Source: Acanthosepion lycidas
Taxonomy: Eukaryota; Mollusca; Cephalopoda; Sepiida; Sepiidae
Reading direction: 5' to 3'
Length of the DNA: 64,000 nt
Assembly: GCA_963932145.1 (NCBI GenBank)
Contig: OZ010586.1
Coordinates: 56,234,340 to 56,298,339 of the forward strand
Part shown: piece after piece, positions 11,209 to 22,489 of the stretch
How the letters are laid out: every line of letters starts with the position of its first letter
Position numbering within the stretch: position 1 is the first letter of the stretch
The notes under the pieces: model-generated
Database searches by the model: none
What the model saw: the letters and a program-made list of their open reading frames with translations, nothing else
Told to the model about the DNA's origin: nothing
Translations under genes and position numbers: made by a program

Positions 11209-12162
11209 TGAAAAAAGTTTGGTGACCTGTGAATTAAAGCAACAGAATTTTTTAATCGTTTCATTGAGTTAAGAGTTAAATCAAGGCCAAATTATATAAT
11301 TTAATATGAGAAAAATGAAAAGCAAAAATGCAATTTAAGTTCCGAATCTGTAGAAATTCGAAACTTCTATAAAGTCTTTCGAATTTTTCAAGAAATAAAT
11401 TAACGAAATGAATACAATTTCCATTTTTTTAATATAACTTTCATAAAATAATTATGGGTGGATACCAAACTGTTCTCACAATTTGAGCAAATGACTTCTG
11501 GAATCCTTTCTTTTCGACAACTTTTCAGAATCTTCATATATTATCTATAATTAACTAACTTTAAAAACTGGATATTCTGTTAACTGTTTCATTTCTTTGG
11601 CATTTAATTTAATCAACAGCAATTTTATCCGATGTATTTTCTACTGATTGCAAATAGGCACGTAGGTACAAATTTCACACTCGATCATCGGTAATCAAAC
11701 TAAATCCTAAACAAATTTGGAAAATTTACAGAAATTTGAGTCGTAGAAGGATTCTAAATTACTTATTGCTATCATCAGTTTTTCTTTGTAAGAACAATTT
11801 TTGGCAAATAAATTTTGCAAAAATCCATTTTTATTGCAAATTTCACAGAGTAAACTTGTTATTTGCTTTCATTATGTACATATGTAGGTATATATGTTTC
11901 ATTATATTGTAGTGGATGGGTTAATTATGTGGTAATATTTGTTGAGAATAAGTTGCGTGTCAATTAACTATTTCCACTAACATCAAAATAAAATACAAAA
12001 TTCAACTTAATTGTTTTAAAACGCAACAATTAGATTTATTTAGGTTGGTGTACAACATGCGAAGAAAAGGTAGGACAGAGTCGTATCCCTTTGATTTGGA
12101 AATATTTGTACCAGAGTTCATATTACGAACAAGACATATTTAATTAGAAACTAATAAAACAT
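11209..12162. other. Unassigned AT-rich interval
   Basis: No gene recognised. A lone ttaggttggtg near 12041 resembles a mariner end but has no partner. Confidence 0.4.
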
Positions 12163-12651
12163 TCAAAACAATGTACAAGCAGAATATTTGGTATATGTTA
12201 TGTTGGCAAATATGTATGATGTTTTAGGTTTCAGAATGTCTTTCTTGTAATCGTTCGTTAATGTTGATATTAAAGTTGTTAATATTAAGTGTCTTTTAAA
12301 TAGAAAGTTCTTAAGAAGTAATTTACCTTTTACTGTAATATTGAACTTGTAATTCAGAAGAATAAAGTTTGGAATTGTGAGTTCTAAAATTGGTAAAAGT
12401 TCAGGAGTGATTTCAGAGTTCATGAATGTTGGTAATTGTCTTAAAAACGTCTTGTCAGCAATGACTAAGACGTGCGAAAGAGATGAATGAAAATTACTAA
12501 TCCTTTCTCTAAAAAGTTCACACGTGTTTTTGCTTTTATACTGGTCAAGTGGCTCCCAGCACATGAGCGGGAAAACAGATTGGTCGCATGCAGGCGGTTT
12601 GATTGGTCGTAACTGACCAATCAACAAGCCAGATTGGAGGTGAATGACCAA
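12163..12651 (-). CDS. Unrecognised minus-strand ORF, 162 codons, overlapping a promoter-like module
   Basis: This is the longest open frame in the window. The upstream half overlaps the CCAAT/TATA cluster at 12533-12652, so only an 86-codon part starting at an internal ATG (12421-12423) could be read from that promoter. The shorter product (MNSEITPELLPI...) is rich in Leu, Ile, Lys and Asn, with no domain I recognise and no clear signal peptide. The arrangement resembles the U3-R-U5 layout of an LTR, where such frames occur by chance. A real short gene remains possible but unlikely. Confidence 0.25.
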   Translation of the reverse strand: MVIHLQSGLLIGQLRPIKPPACDQSVFPLMCWEPLDQYKSKNTCELFRERISNFHSSLSHVLVIADKTFLRQLPTFMNSEITPELLPILELTIPNFILLNYKFNITVKGKLLLKNFLFKRHLILTTLISTLTNDYKKDILKPKTSYIFANITYTKYSACTLF

Positions 12652-12652
12652 T
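12533..12652 (-). promoter_or_regulatory. CCAAT-box array with TATA box (Pol II promoter-like)
   Basis: In minus orientation a TATA box (gtataaaag, 12533-12541) lies downstream of five CCAAT boxes in about 75 bp (12579-12583, 12602-12606, 12617-12621, 12633-12637, 12648-12652), in alternating orientation. CCAAT boxes bind NF-Y in animals and are typical of promoters and LTR U3 regions. A start site would be expected near 12505. The copia LTR at 27103 has the same CCAAT-then-TATA order, which favours an LTR fragment, but no LTR borders or target duplication could be fixed. Confidence 0.5.
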
Positions 12653-14039
12653 GAATACTTGTTATATTGTATGAAAGTAGAATTTTGCTTATCAGATAGG
12701 AAGAGTGCATTTCCTAAAAAGAGGTAAGGCTGGTTGTGTTGTGGAAGATTCTACAATATCTTACATATCCATTCAAGAATCAGGAATTAATTAAAGAGAA
12801 TTAATAAATACAGCTGTCCCTATCAACTGTTTTGAAATTCTTCATTTGACTAATGGAAAACTCACCCTCCTCCTGGCAGCAAAAATAATATAAAATAAAA
12901 TACAAACATTCACAAAACCATTGAAAAATCCATTACTTGGGAAAAGCCTGTAGGCTAAAAGTGTTTGCATAAACGAAATCCACTCTAGATTTGTTTGTTG
13001 TTACTGACCAATAGGTTATCAAAATACACAAGTAAAAATGTAGAACTGAATCGATTTAGTCTGAAATAGCAGCTTGTGTCGCCTTTACTGCTGCTTTGCA
13101 ATCTCTCAGAGATCTTCACACTGCCATTAACGTCAGGTTTGGCATAAATAATTGATTTGCTTCGGAAGTTTATGACTGCAAACAAATGAATACAAAAGGC
13201 TTTTAAACGTTACACATACATTTACATATTTGCAGGATAGAATGAAAGTATTTCTCGCTAATCTAACTTACAGTATTTATTAAATTGTCATTTACGTTGG
13301 CAAAAATAATACTCTCATATTCCTCTTTCGTTTAACCATTAACCAGACGTTAACATCATAAATCTAACCAAATTTTGGCAAGATGTAATTATTTATTTTA
13401 GTAGGTGACATGTTTCCAGAATTATCACATCCTTCGAAAATATCCTGGCAGAAAATTACACACCCAAAACTTCATAATAAAATGCTAACTGATAAACTTT
13501 TCTAAATATTCCTTACTCTGTATTTCAGAGTTTCTGTAAGCAACATCAACAAACTAACTTTACAAATATATCAAATAATTGACTTAAAGAGAATTATGGA
13601 GAGTTTATGATGATAGACTGTTCTGATTATTTTCATTTTACATTTGTAGCGAGATTTTTGCTGTTCTTGAAAAATACACGTTTTTTAAGCAAGTGCATCG
13701 ACTGCAAATGGTAAAAGATTGAAAAGGCAGATACATTTTATTCTCCAAATATTAGTCTTATTCCCTTAGTTTTAAAAATAATTTGACTGAATATAACAAA
13801 AATAATAAAATTGAAATAATTTCTGAAATGTCTAAAAGATAATGGTGCGCTAATTTATCACTAACATTCTTTTCTTTTTGTGGCAATTACAGTAGATTAA
13901 ATATCTAGTTATGAAAAGGATCATAAAACTCATTCAAAAAGATAACATATGGTAAAGTATGACGAAAAATGTCGTGTCTAAAATTTCGTGCAAATATAAA
14001 TGAAATGGGGTGAAAAGGAGACATACGAAAAAAGACATG
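12653..14039. other. Unassigned AT-rich interval
   Basis: No gene or recognised repeat. The longest ORF is 66 codons (12985-13185, minus) without a known domain. Confidence 0.45.
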
Positions 14040-14488
14040 GAAGCGTTGAGGATGGAAAACTCAAAGCAATATGGCATTGAAAATAGAAAATGTACAACAA
14101 AATAAATTAAAAAACAAATAAGTCAATGTTTGCGACAGAAGTGTAAAATGCTGTATAAAATGGGATTTATACACAGAAAAGGCAAATAAAAAGCAACACC
14201 ACAGACAGCCGACGTAGAAGAAAATTAGGTTAAAGAGAAACAATAATATGTGGATGACTGGATGAATGTGATATTCATTGATGAATCAAGAATCTGCATT
14301 GACTAAAGTGATGATGCTGGGTCTTTTGTCTGATGCCATTTAAATGAAACATATAAAGATGACTGCCTGAAGAAAACAAGTCAATTTCTCAACTCATTCA
14401 TTATATGGAGTTTCATGTTATTTAAAGGACCCGGGGAAAAAGCAATGATTACTTCAAGAAATGAGATATTTAAAAGAGGAAGGCATTT
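14040..14488 (+). mobile_element. Tc1-like transposase relic, first copy
   Basis: It parallels 14810-15200: shared blocks include agaaaatgtacaacaaaataa, tcattgatgaatcaagaatctgc, and gaaacatataaagatgactgcc. The translation around 14270-14300 reads IDESRIC, matching the first catalytic aspartate block (FSDESRF) of Tc1 transposases. It carries stops and ends where a hAT-like MITE begins. Confidence 0.65.
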
Positions 14489-14496
14489 ATGTAGGC

Positions 14497-14797
14497 CAGT
14501 GATTCTGCTGCAGCACAATAGTAAACCGCACGACCCTCTTAAGTGTACCACAAAATATTGCCACAGCATACAAAAAAAAAAATCATGCACAGGTTTCATA
14601 CTAAATAAGCTGCACAAATAGTTGAATGGAAACATTGAAATAAACTCGGTTCATATTTGTCTGTGTATTTTCTAAAAATCTATGGATTTATTTTATAACA
14701 TTTAAATTTTTAAAATTAAAAAAACTTTGCTAAGTGTGCTGTGATATTTTAATTTGCTCTTAGGTGTGCCATTGCTTAAAAAGGTTGAGAAACACTG
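14497..14797. mobile_element. hAT-like MITE, about 300 bp
   Basis: The left end is cagtgattctgctgcagcac. The right end, read inward, is cagtgtttctcaaccttttt, the common terminus type of animal hAT elements. The flanking octamers atgtaggc (14489-14496) and acgtagaa (14798-14805) agree at 5 of 8 positions, compatible with an aged 8-bp hAT target duplication. It separates two stretches of Tc1-like sequence. Confidence 0.55.
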
Positions 14798-14809
14798 ACG
14801 TAGAACATA

Positions 14810-15370
14810 AGAAATCAAAGCAATATGCCTTGAGAATAGAAAATGTACAACAAAATAAATTTTAAAAAAATTAAGTCAAAGCAAGTGTCAGTGTTTGCGA
14901 CAAAACTATAAGAAATCAACTGAATGAAATTGAATTTACATCCAAAAATCCAAACAAAATCCAGAACTGATACACAAACGGAAAATGAGGTTAAAGTGGG
15001 CTAAAAAGAAGCAATCATGGCCTGTGGATGATTGAATGATAGTGATATTCGTTGATGAATCAAGAATCTGCACTGACCAAGGTATAACATGGGGACTTTT
15101 TTCTGATGCCATTTAAATGAAACATATAAAGATGACTGCCTGAAGAAAACAAGTCAATTTCCGAAATCATTCATGATCTGAAGTTGCATGTCATTTAAGC
15201 ACCAGTTGGAAGGGCAATCATTGGCTCAACAATCAATGTGCATTGGAAGCATGGATAATTTCTCATTCCATCGACAGGAAACTAGTTTGATGATGATGAA
15301 GTCGAATTTTTCAGGACAATAATGCACCTTGTCACAGATCAATGCGGATTAAATGTTTAATTCTGACATA
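14810..15370 (+). mobile_element. Tc1-like transposase relic, second copy
   Basis: Plus-strand remnant of a DDE transposase. IVIFVDESRICTDQG (about 15040-15085) is the first catalytic aspartate block. FQDNNAPCHRS (about 15312-15345) is the second (FQQDNAPCHR in active relatives). The third DDE residue is not found before the homology fades. Several stops separate the blocks. No terminal inverted repeats were recognised. Confidence 0.72.
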
Positions 15371-15682
15371 AGACATAAATTCAATGATCAGTTTCAATCG
15401 AAATTTAATTGAAAATTTATATTGAAAATTATAAAAAAAAAAAGAATATTGCTTTAAATTAGTGAAACCGATGTCTCAAAAGTTCTCAGGTCGAGGAGGG
15501 CAATTAAATTTTAATTATAATTCTTTATTGATGAATTTTTTACTTTTCCCCTTACATATTAGCTTATTCTATATTTCTTTGGCTTGGAAAAACCTATACC
15601 ATTAATTCAAAAAAATTTAATCTGGTTAATTTAAGATAAGTTTTATGAAGGCAGAATGTTTAGCCATTAAATATATTTTGCG

Positions 15683-16988
15683 TCTTATCTATAATTGGTT
15701 GATCATCAGTGAACATCCGCTAAGTGTGTTAATTCCATAGTTTCTTTGCTTTTTTGTCCAAAGTAGTAAATGCCTTTATTGTAAATTTCGTTGTTATTTT
15801 CATTTGAGAATAACAACGATCCTACTGTTATGAATTTGTTCCGTTCTTTTGTTCTTAAATATTCTTAATTATGAATATTAAACAGAAGTTTTGATATTAA
15901 CGAATAATTAAAATTTTAGTGTAGCATAAGGACAGTTGTATTTCTCCGGTGTTTCGGTAAGTAAGAACCTAGCTGCTTTAAATATTAATATTTAAATAAT
16001 GGGTTTTTACTAAGTCTCAAATTCCAATCAGTGGGTTTTGTGGCAGATATACAGCTATCAAAACTGAATTTGGCAGATTTTTTTCAAGTCAATGAGATGA
16101 TTCCATTTCAAGGATAATGTTTCGTAAATTGGAAATTCCTGTAAGTACCTACGCCATTTTTTTTAAAAAGCTTCAAACTGTAATTGTAAACTCAGAAAAG
16201 AATTAGTAAAGAAAATGTATTATTTATGCACATAACAAAGTAGTCATTTATTCACCCTTTAGGGCCTGAATACATATAGCTATTTGTCTCGTGGAAGTCA
16301 AAGTAATGTTTTTATTACTTTCAGAATGTTCCTTATCTCCCGTATTTGCGGGGACAGGCTGAGGTTCCCTAAAAGAAATAATGAACAAATGACAGTTAAC
16401 CAGAATTTTGTAAAATGTTTGTTTGACTTAGCTGTGTATTTTAGTTGCACCTCTTATAGTCGCATTATATACAAGCAATGTATGATGCAAATATTACCGT
16501 ACACAAGGATATGAAATATCTTTTGATCGACGCGCTTATACGAGATCGAAATTATTAATCTTTTAATAAAGAGTTTACAGGGATATCTCCCTCAATCTCG
16601 ACCTTTCCTCCTAATGAAAAAGAGCAACCAAACAATAATTACAGAAAAATAATTTCTTATTTTTGTTTCAAGGTAGAGTGCAAAACGGCAAAATGGAGAA
16701 TAGTTCGATCTTCATACAAAATTATTCATCACATTAGAAGCTTTTTTCATATACAATAAATTTTCTTTCTCTTTTAGTCCATAATGCAAAATCTGCGGTG
16801 ATCAGTTTGTATAAATATAACAATCCTTCGCTTTCGTAATCACTACAAAGTATATATTAATTATGCTTAATTCTTAATTTCAAATCTATAAAGATTACCA
16901 TATATCGTAAGAAATATAAAACCTCAGGTACTATGGAATTAGCACACTTAGTGGATGTTCACTAATTATCAACCAGTTATAAATAAGA
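15683..16988. mobile_element. Unassigned 1.3-kb unit bounded by 59-bp inverted repeats
   Basis: The left repeat (15683-15741) begins tcttatctataattggttga. The right repeat (16930-16988) is its reverse complement, matching at 53 of 59 positions by my alignment. Homology stops abruptly on both sides of each repeat. The 1.2 kb between them has no ORF above 76 codons and nothing I recognise, so if this is a DNA transposon it is non-autonomous or eroded. No target duplication was identified. Small self-complementary stretches inside (cccgtatttgcggg near 16336, agggatatctccct near 16580) are noted only as description. Confidence 0.6.
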
Positions 16989-17099
16989 GCCAGTCAAAGT
17001 AGAGGGTTATTGCTAAAATGTTAAGATGAATGAGGTTTTTGATATAAATGAAAACACTTGTCGCAGGAAGTGAATATTATGAGAATCAGGGGGATAAAT

Positions 17100-17725
17100 A
17101 ACTATTGACCGTTGACTTCAGGAAAGTTTTCAGAGAAGTGTCAGTTCTTGGAAAAAGCTGAGTAAGCCATTCTTTTTAGCTTTGGAAGACAAAGGCAATG
17201 GGTATGTATCGACTCGGCGGACGTAGCACGGCACATCCAAGCTCTAAATGTCTGAACTGATGAAACTAAAGAATGGAGCCCGACTGAACTTTTGTCATAG
17301 AAATCGCGATAGAACAGCGATAGGCTTGCAACGTTGTGTCTGCGAGAAAGAGGCACCAGAGTGGAGAATGTTTTCTTTCACAAGACTGTGTAAATGATTT
17401 TGAAAGCTATAAAGTCTGTAAAGGTATGGACCTGCACATGCTCCAGATGCGGCAGAAATACACAGTTTTGTTCTAATCTGACTCTTGTAAAGATACAGCA
17501 TGGCAATCAAGGAATCAGGTACATCCAGGAATGATAGAATGAGCCGACCATTTTCCAATCATCTTTAGCAGTGTATTGTATATAGAAATTCCACTTGAGA
17601 TCTGGAGGGAACTTGAGATACAGTAGATTATATAGAGTCTGATTGAGAGTGCAAACGTTCATCGTGATTGGAGAAAAGTCGGGTTCTGTGACGATGAAAC
17701 GATACGAGCTTAGATTTGGGGGTAT
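17100..17725 (-). mobile_element. LINE family B (jockey-like), 3' fragment
   Basis: Minus-strand C-terminal part of a non-LTR reverse transcriptase. Blocks in order are LKWNFYIQYTAKDDWKMVGS (17540-17605), LYKSQIRTK (about 17470-17500), RRHNVASLSLFYRDFYDKS (about 17290-17345), and the wider C-terminal frame at 17141-17356. These align with the region after the RT catalytic core in jockey-type LINEs. The frame shifts between 17507-17743, 17295-17558 and 17141-17356, so it is dead. It differs in sequence from family A, which lies directly upstream on the same strand. Confidence 0.7.
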
Positions 17726-20340
17726 TAAAATGTTTTTAATCATTCCATTCCAAGGAAGGCAATAAAGTCACTAAGACGCAAGGGCGGACTGAGTCTAAGA
17801 GAATATGAGAAAAACACTATTAAGGCGAGAAAACAATAAACAGGAATTAAGAAGACAGAAGATAACGATTGACATTGGATTTAAATTTTTGAAGATCAAA
17901 GTTGATTGGGAAGCAAAAAAGTCGCAAGAGAGTTCCACAAATGAGAAGTGCGAGAGAAGAAACTGTTAGCAAAGAACTTACGGTTACATAACTGTTAAAA
18001 TGATGAAACCTTGCTACCTTCCTAGTTCTGCGCTTAAAGTCATAAAGTCTAGGTACCATAGGGGAACGTTCATCAGAACACTTACCATGAAAGTATTTAT
18101 AGAAAAGGTAGAGGGGAGCTACATTACGGTGGTAGGGAAGTGATTGAAGCTGAGATACCAGTTCAGGATCAATAACATTGAAGATTCTTCCTTGGATTTT
18201 ATCAAGAATATCTAAATACATTGCAGAAACACCAGCCAAAATGTGACCGTTATATCCAAAGCATGGACGAATGGTATGCTTATGGCGAGAAAGATTGTCT
18301 AGCACGATACAGGAAACTAACAACAGAATTCAATATAATCTTTCCACTTCATGTCAGCGGAATAGGTTAGTCACTCCCCTGGAGGTTAAATCAGCCATGC
18401 TGGTGGAAAGTAAAACCTGAGCACTTTCGTTTTAGAGACGTTAAAATTGACAAGTTATTCTGTGCCACAGTTAAGATCTGCTGCCATTTTGACTTTATCG
18501 AACCAATCAGACTTACTATTAAGACAAGCGTAAATAGTTGTATCATCAACATAGATAAAGAGTTGAGAAGTGATAAAATCGGAAAGGTCCAAGAATAGAA
18601 CCCTGGGCAGAACTGCATTATTACAAAGTGGCCACTCAAGACAACTTTTATTTCGTGATTTGGTAAGAAAGACGGAAGCAGTTCAAAAATTCACCCAGAA
18701 ATAGTATAACCTTTAAACTTGAGAAGCATGCTAAACCTTGTCAAATGCTTTCCAAAGCAATAGCCCGAGCTTCACTATTCTCATCTAAAGCTTGTTAGAC
18801 TCTTTCAGCAGTAATCAATAATACATCAGCAGTTGACCTAGAGAAGCGAAAGCCATATTACTTATCTGAAAGATGACTCTGCGAGTTGAGATATTTAACC
18901 AATTCAGAGTTGATTAGAGTCTCTAGTACTTTGCCATAAAGTGGTCGAAGGCCAATAGTTAGAAAGATTGGAAGGTTGGCAGCAAGGCATTTATTGTAGA
19001 GTTTAAAGAGAGCAGAAGCAGATATCTTAAGGATTATTGCAGTTATTCTATCAAGTCCATATGCTTTGTGGGGATCCAGTTTAGAGATGATAGCAGATAA
19101 CAAGGACGGAGTTTTCTGCATTTACCTTGATAGAGTCTCAGTTCTAAGTCGGGCAAAGATACTCCAGATGAGTCACGAGCAGAATTTGAAGATAATTTAC
19201 GAGCAAAACATTTTGCTTTATCAGCAGATGTTACCACCTCAAACATATTTAACACAGAGCCGCCAGTATTCACGAGGACCAAACTTGTTAGAGACTATAC
19301 CGTACCTTATTCTATCAGTAAACAAAAACTTAATCTCTGTGAGGTCACGTTTATAATTATTTCGATCAGAAACAAATAGGCGCATTTTGTTTTAGGAACT
19401 CTAACGCTGGTATAACCGTAAAACGTGATTCCTGTGGGCTATAACGGCTGAACAGGTAGATGTGAACCAAGAAGATTGTGGTTCCACACGCTATTTCTGA
19501 GAAGGTACAAAAGCATCGATGCCGGCATTAATCCAAACCTCAGCGGCACAATTCTCAATAAAATGGTTAAGAATATCAATCCAAGCGGAATCTCTAAAAA
19601 AAGTCACAAAATGAATCCTAATCAGTACGCTGGTAACAAAATTAAGTCTTGTGAATGAGAGCTTCCTGTCTAATAGACGACTCAAAAGAAATATCAGCAG
19701 ATATTATAGCGTGATCCGAATTGCCAAGAGGACAGAGTTGTGATGCTCTACAAGAGCTAGGAGATGACGTAAGGAACAAATCAAGTAAAGGAGAATGTTC
19801 AACAGATTTATTCGGGAAACGAGTAGGCAAATCGACAATTTCAGCGGAATTGAAAGTGTTAATACCGGCAACATCAGTAACATTAAAATGATTAATCCAC
19901 TTGACGTGAAGAGGATTAAAATAACCCAAACACAAAGAGCTTCGTAGATAAATGTAGATAGAGCTATATTGTCAGAAATTTTGTCCTATATGTTACAGTG
20001 CTGAGAAGAAGAACAGCGATAAGGAAAAAAAAAGATAGCTAAGAGAGTGTAATAACAAAAGTCGAAAGCACATGAACTAATCATCTGGTGAATCAAGAGA
20101 CGATCCTCTTGCAATTAGATGTTCCCGAATATAAGCACCAAGATAATGCATATGTATCCTAGAATCTTTTCGGCAAAGAGGATGATAGTCTGGAAGAGTG
20201 AATTCATTGATAGCGTTAAAAGGATTTAAATTTGAGTATATCTGGAGCACGTTTCCAAAAAGATACTACAGAAATTGATACAAACATCACGTATATTGGA
20301 CAAAGAAACTTTGACTGGGGTAGGTGATTTTTTTGTTTAC
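17726..20340 (-). mobile_element. LINE family A (jockey-like), longest copy: endonuclease plus reverse transcriptase
   Basis: Minus-strand remnant of an APE-endonuclease/RT polyprotein. Endonuclease: GYFNPLHVKW near 19900-19930, where active relatives have GDFN (the aspartate is lost), and GNSDHAIIS near 19708-19730. RT: LDPHKAYGLDRITAIIL (about 19030-19085) and SQLFIYVDDTTIYA, with the YVDD pair intact at 18542-18553. C-terminal region: an open frame of 158 codons at 17847-18323 with IRPCFGYNGHI and FYKYFHGKCSDE. The 3' UTR includes cttgcgtcttagtg near 17770. Stops and frameshifts occur throughout. This is the most complete LINE here, and the 5' start is likely near 20340. Confidence 0.82.
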
Positions 20341-20368
20341 TGCTTCACTCGTATTTCTTTTCCTTGTA

Positions 20369-20434
20369 TCTGTCATAAGAAGATTTTGTTTTAAGAACAT
20401 TTTTATTCCTAAAACAAAATCTTTTTATGACAGA
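20369..20434. repeat. Long hairpin, 29-bp arms
   Basis: Left arm 20369-20397 (tctgtcataagaagattttg...) and right arm 20406-20434 pair at 27 of 29 positions around an 8-base loop. It lies just beyond the presumed 5' end of the minus-strand LINE. It may be a MITE, but no target duplication is clear. Confidence 0.8.
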
Positions 20435-21832
20435 TGACCAAAATAATTATTACTATCATCTATGACAATACAAACTCGCCAGAAGGAGGCTAAGACTCAA
20501 ATATAATGTGGCCACAGGATTTCCCACGGGAAATAAACTTATAGATACGCAACATGGCACTACAAATACTCCAATATTATGTAACTGTTGATCAGAGTAG
20601 CCTCTCTAATTGCTATCAAAGTCTCCTTCCTACCAGTCGGATGCAGCAACTAGAAAACTGCCAACCCGGTACGCTCATAATGAAAAGTCGCAGTCACCGA
20701 TCAAAATTAAGACACTTAAATCATTAAGGCCATGACAGAATGAACCGGTAAACCATATCCTAGACAGGAAAAGGATAAACTTCTGCTCCTGTTCAAATTA
20801 CAAGCCAGTTATTTCCCTATTGAGCTCTTAGAGCAAAGGATGTGCAAAAATACATATTTGCATGCGTATGAAATATTATGGCTTATTTACATAACCTATG
20901 TGAATATTATGGCTTATCTACAAATAATGTATAATATATTTTGATATAAATCTGGTTGTTTCGTGAACAGAAATAAAACTGAATGATTTTTCACTCGATA
21001 CACTCACGGCAATCAGCGCGTTTACTTATGAAACCTATGATATGGATATACATTATATAGATATGTATTAATCTTGATATAGTTGCACATGCGTATATAA
21101 ATAGGTTGAATATATTGTGTAGAGGCAGATGTTCGATTGTTACACTTAAGGCTGACACAGATGGCAGAAATTAGAAGCAGTGATAAGATCAGCGAGCCTG
21201 CTTATATATTACGTATACAGAAGAGATATGCGGTTATTAAATGGGTTTAAAATTAACTTAGATAACAGACAAGAGACAGAATAGTTGCTATGAAAGGATG
21301 AAATGTGAACTATTTTGCAACTTGCAACATTGAGATAAATACAATGTTCGTGTGTGTGTGCGCGCACGCGCAAGAAATTCAATAATAGGATATTATTTTT
21401 AAAGATAATACTTTAATGAATAAATGAGTGTTGTTATAACTTTCATTCCTACTTTAAAATTATGAAGCAAGCTGATCAGTAAAAAAATGAATAAACCCAA
21501 ATCATTTAAATAGTAATTACATTGAAACTTGAAGACAAAATCTAAAGAATATCGTAACATATATACACTTTCGTGTATGGTAAAAGTTTGTTAAAATTTC
21601 CAAAACTATCAGAACAAATTTTCAAGTAAAAGGAACTACGATCGTACTGAAATATTGAAAAAAATATTCAAAATATTTGGCTGTGATTATTGGCTGTAGA
21701 AGGTAATCCTAAAACAAAATCGAGTCTACAGTAATAGAAAAGCGATTGGAAAATAGATGACTTTACATGCGATGTTTGATGTATTAGAATATTTATGAAT
21801 ACATCGACAGAAAACAGAGTTTGATTTCAAAC

Positions 21833-21835
<3 letters not shown>
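20435..21835. other. Unassigned interval
   Basis: No gene recognised. A short direct repeat (aatattatggcttat) occurs at about 20872 and 20903, and a GT/GC alternating stretch at 21348-21372. Confidence 0.4.

Positions 21836-21870
<35 letters not shown>
21836..21870. repeat. (ATT)n microsatellite
   Basis: Uninterrupted att/tta triplets. Confidence 0.95.
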
Positions 21871-21872
<2 letters not shown>

Positions 21873-21929
21873 ATATTTTCTTCTTTGTCATTTTCAATCC
21901 TTTCGCTTCAGACCTAAGTGAATAATTTG

Positions 21930-22445
21930 GATTCATCCTTGGCATCCACAATCTTAACAATATAAGACGTGCAGATGACACAGTGCTGATAGCAGACACA
22001 AAAACGAAATTAGAAAATCTCCTACAGAAGGTAGTGAAGGAGAGCAAGAAGAGACTACAAGAAGATAGAATGCATGGTCGGCAGTAAAAAGATGAACCTG
22101 AAAGGTGATTTACAGGTTGGGGACACTAAAATCATGCAGGTGTAGAAATTTAAATATCTGGGAAGTGTTCTGATAGAGGACAGTAAGTGCGATGATGAGA
22201 TCTGAAGATGTATTGGGATGGCCAAAGATGCATTCCAAAAGCTAGGCAGAATATTACATAATGAGAAAGTATCAAATTCTCCAAGCCATCCTAAGAAGGT
22301 GAATAGAGGGAAAGAGACAAGGGAAAGCAATGTGTGACATACCTAGTGGGCTTAAGCAAGTGGATGACAGAACAAAGTCTAGAAGTAGCAAAGTGATAAA
22401 ACTTATTGAGAGCTACAAGGGATAGGGAGAAGTGGAGAGCCATGA
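21930..22445 (+). mobile_element. LINE family C reverse transcriptase fragment, first copy
   Basis: Plus-strand remnant with NIRRADDTVLIADT (about 21958-21999). The usual YADD core has become RADD, so the active site is lost. It continues through a KKMNLKGDLQVGDTKI block and FKYLGSVLIEDS (about 22150-22185), then a large internal deletion joins IGMAKDAFQKLGRILHNEKVSN to C-terminal sequence. The flanks carry no LINE 5' end. The tail overlaps a duplicate starting near 22490. I cannot place the clade with certainty. Confidence 0.7.
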
Positions 22446-22489
22446 TCACCTACATTGTACATAAAAGAAAAAAGATGAGCATGATGGAA

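Noticed and set aside
12041-12056. Mariner-like end taggttggtg
   Set aside because: Only about ten bases match and there is no second arm.
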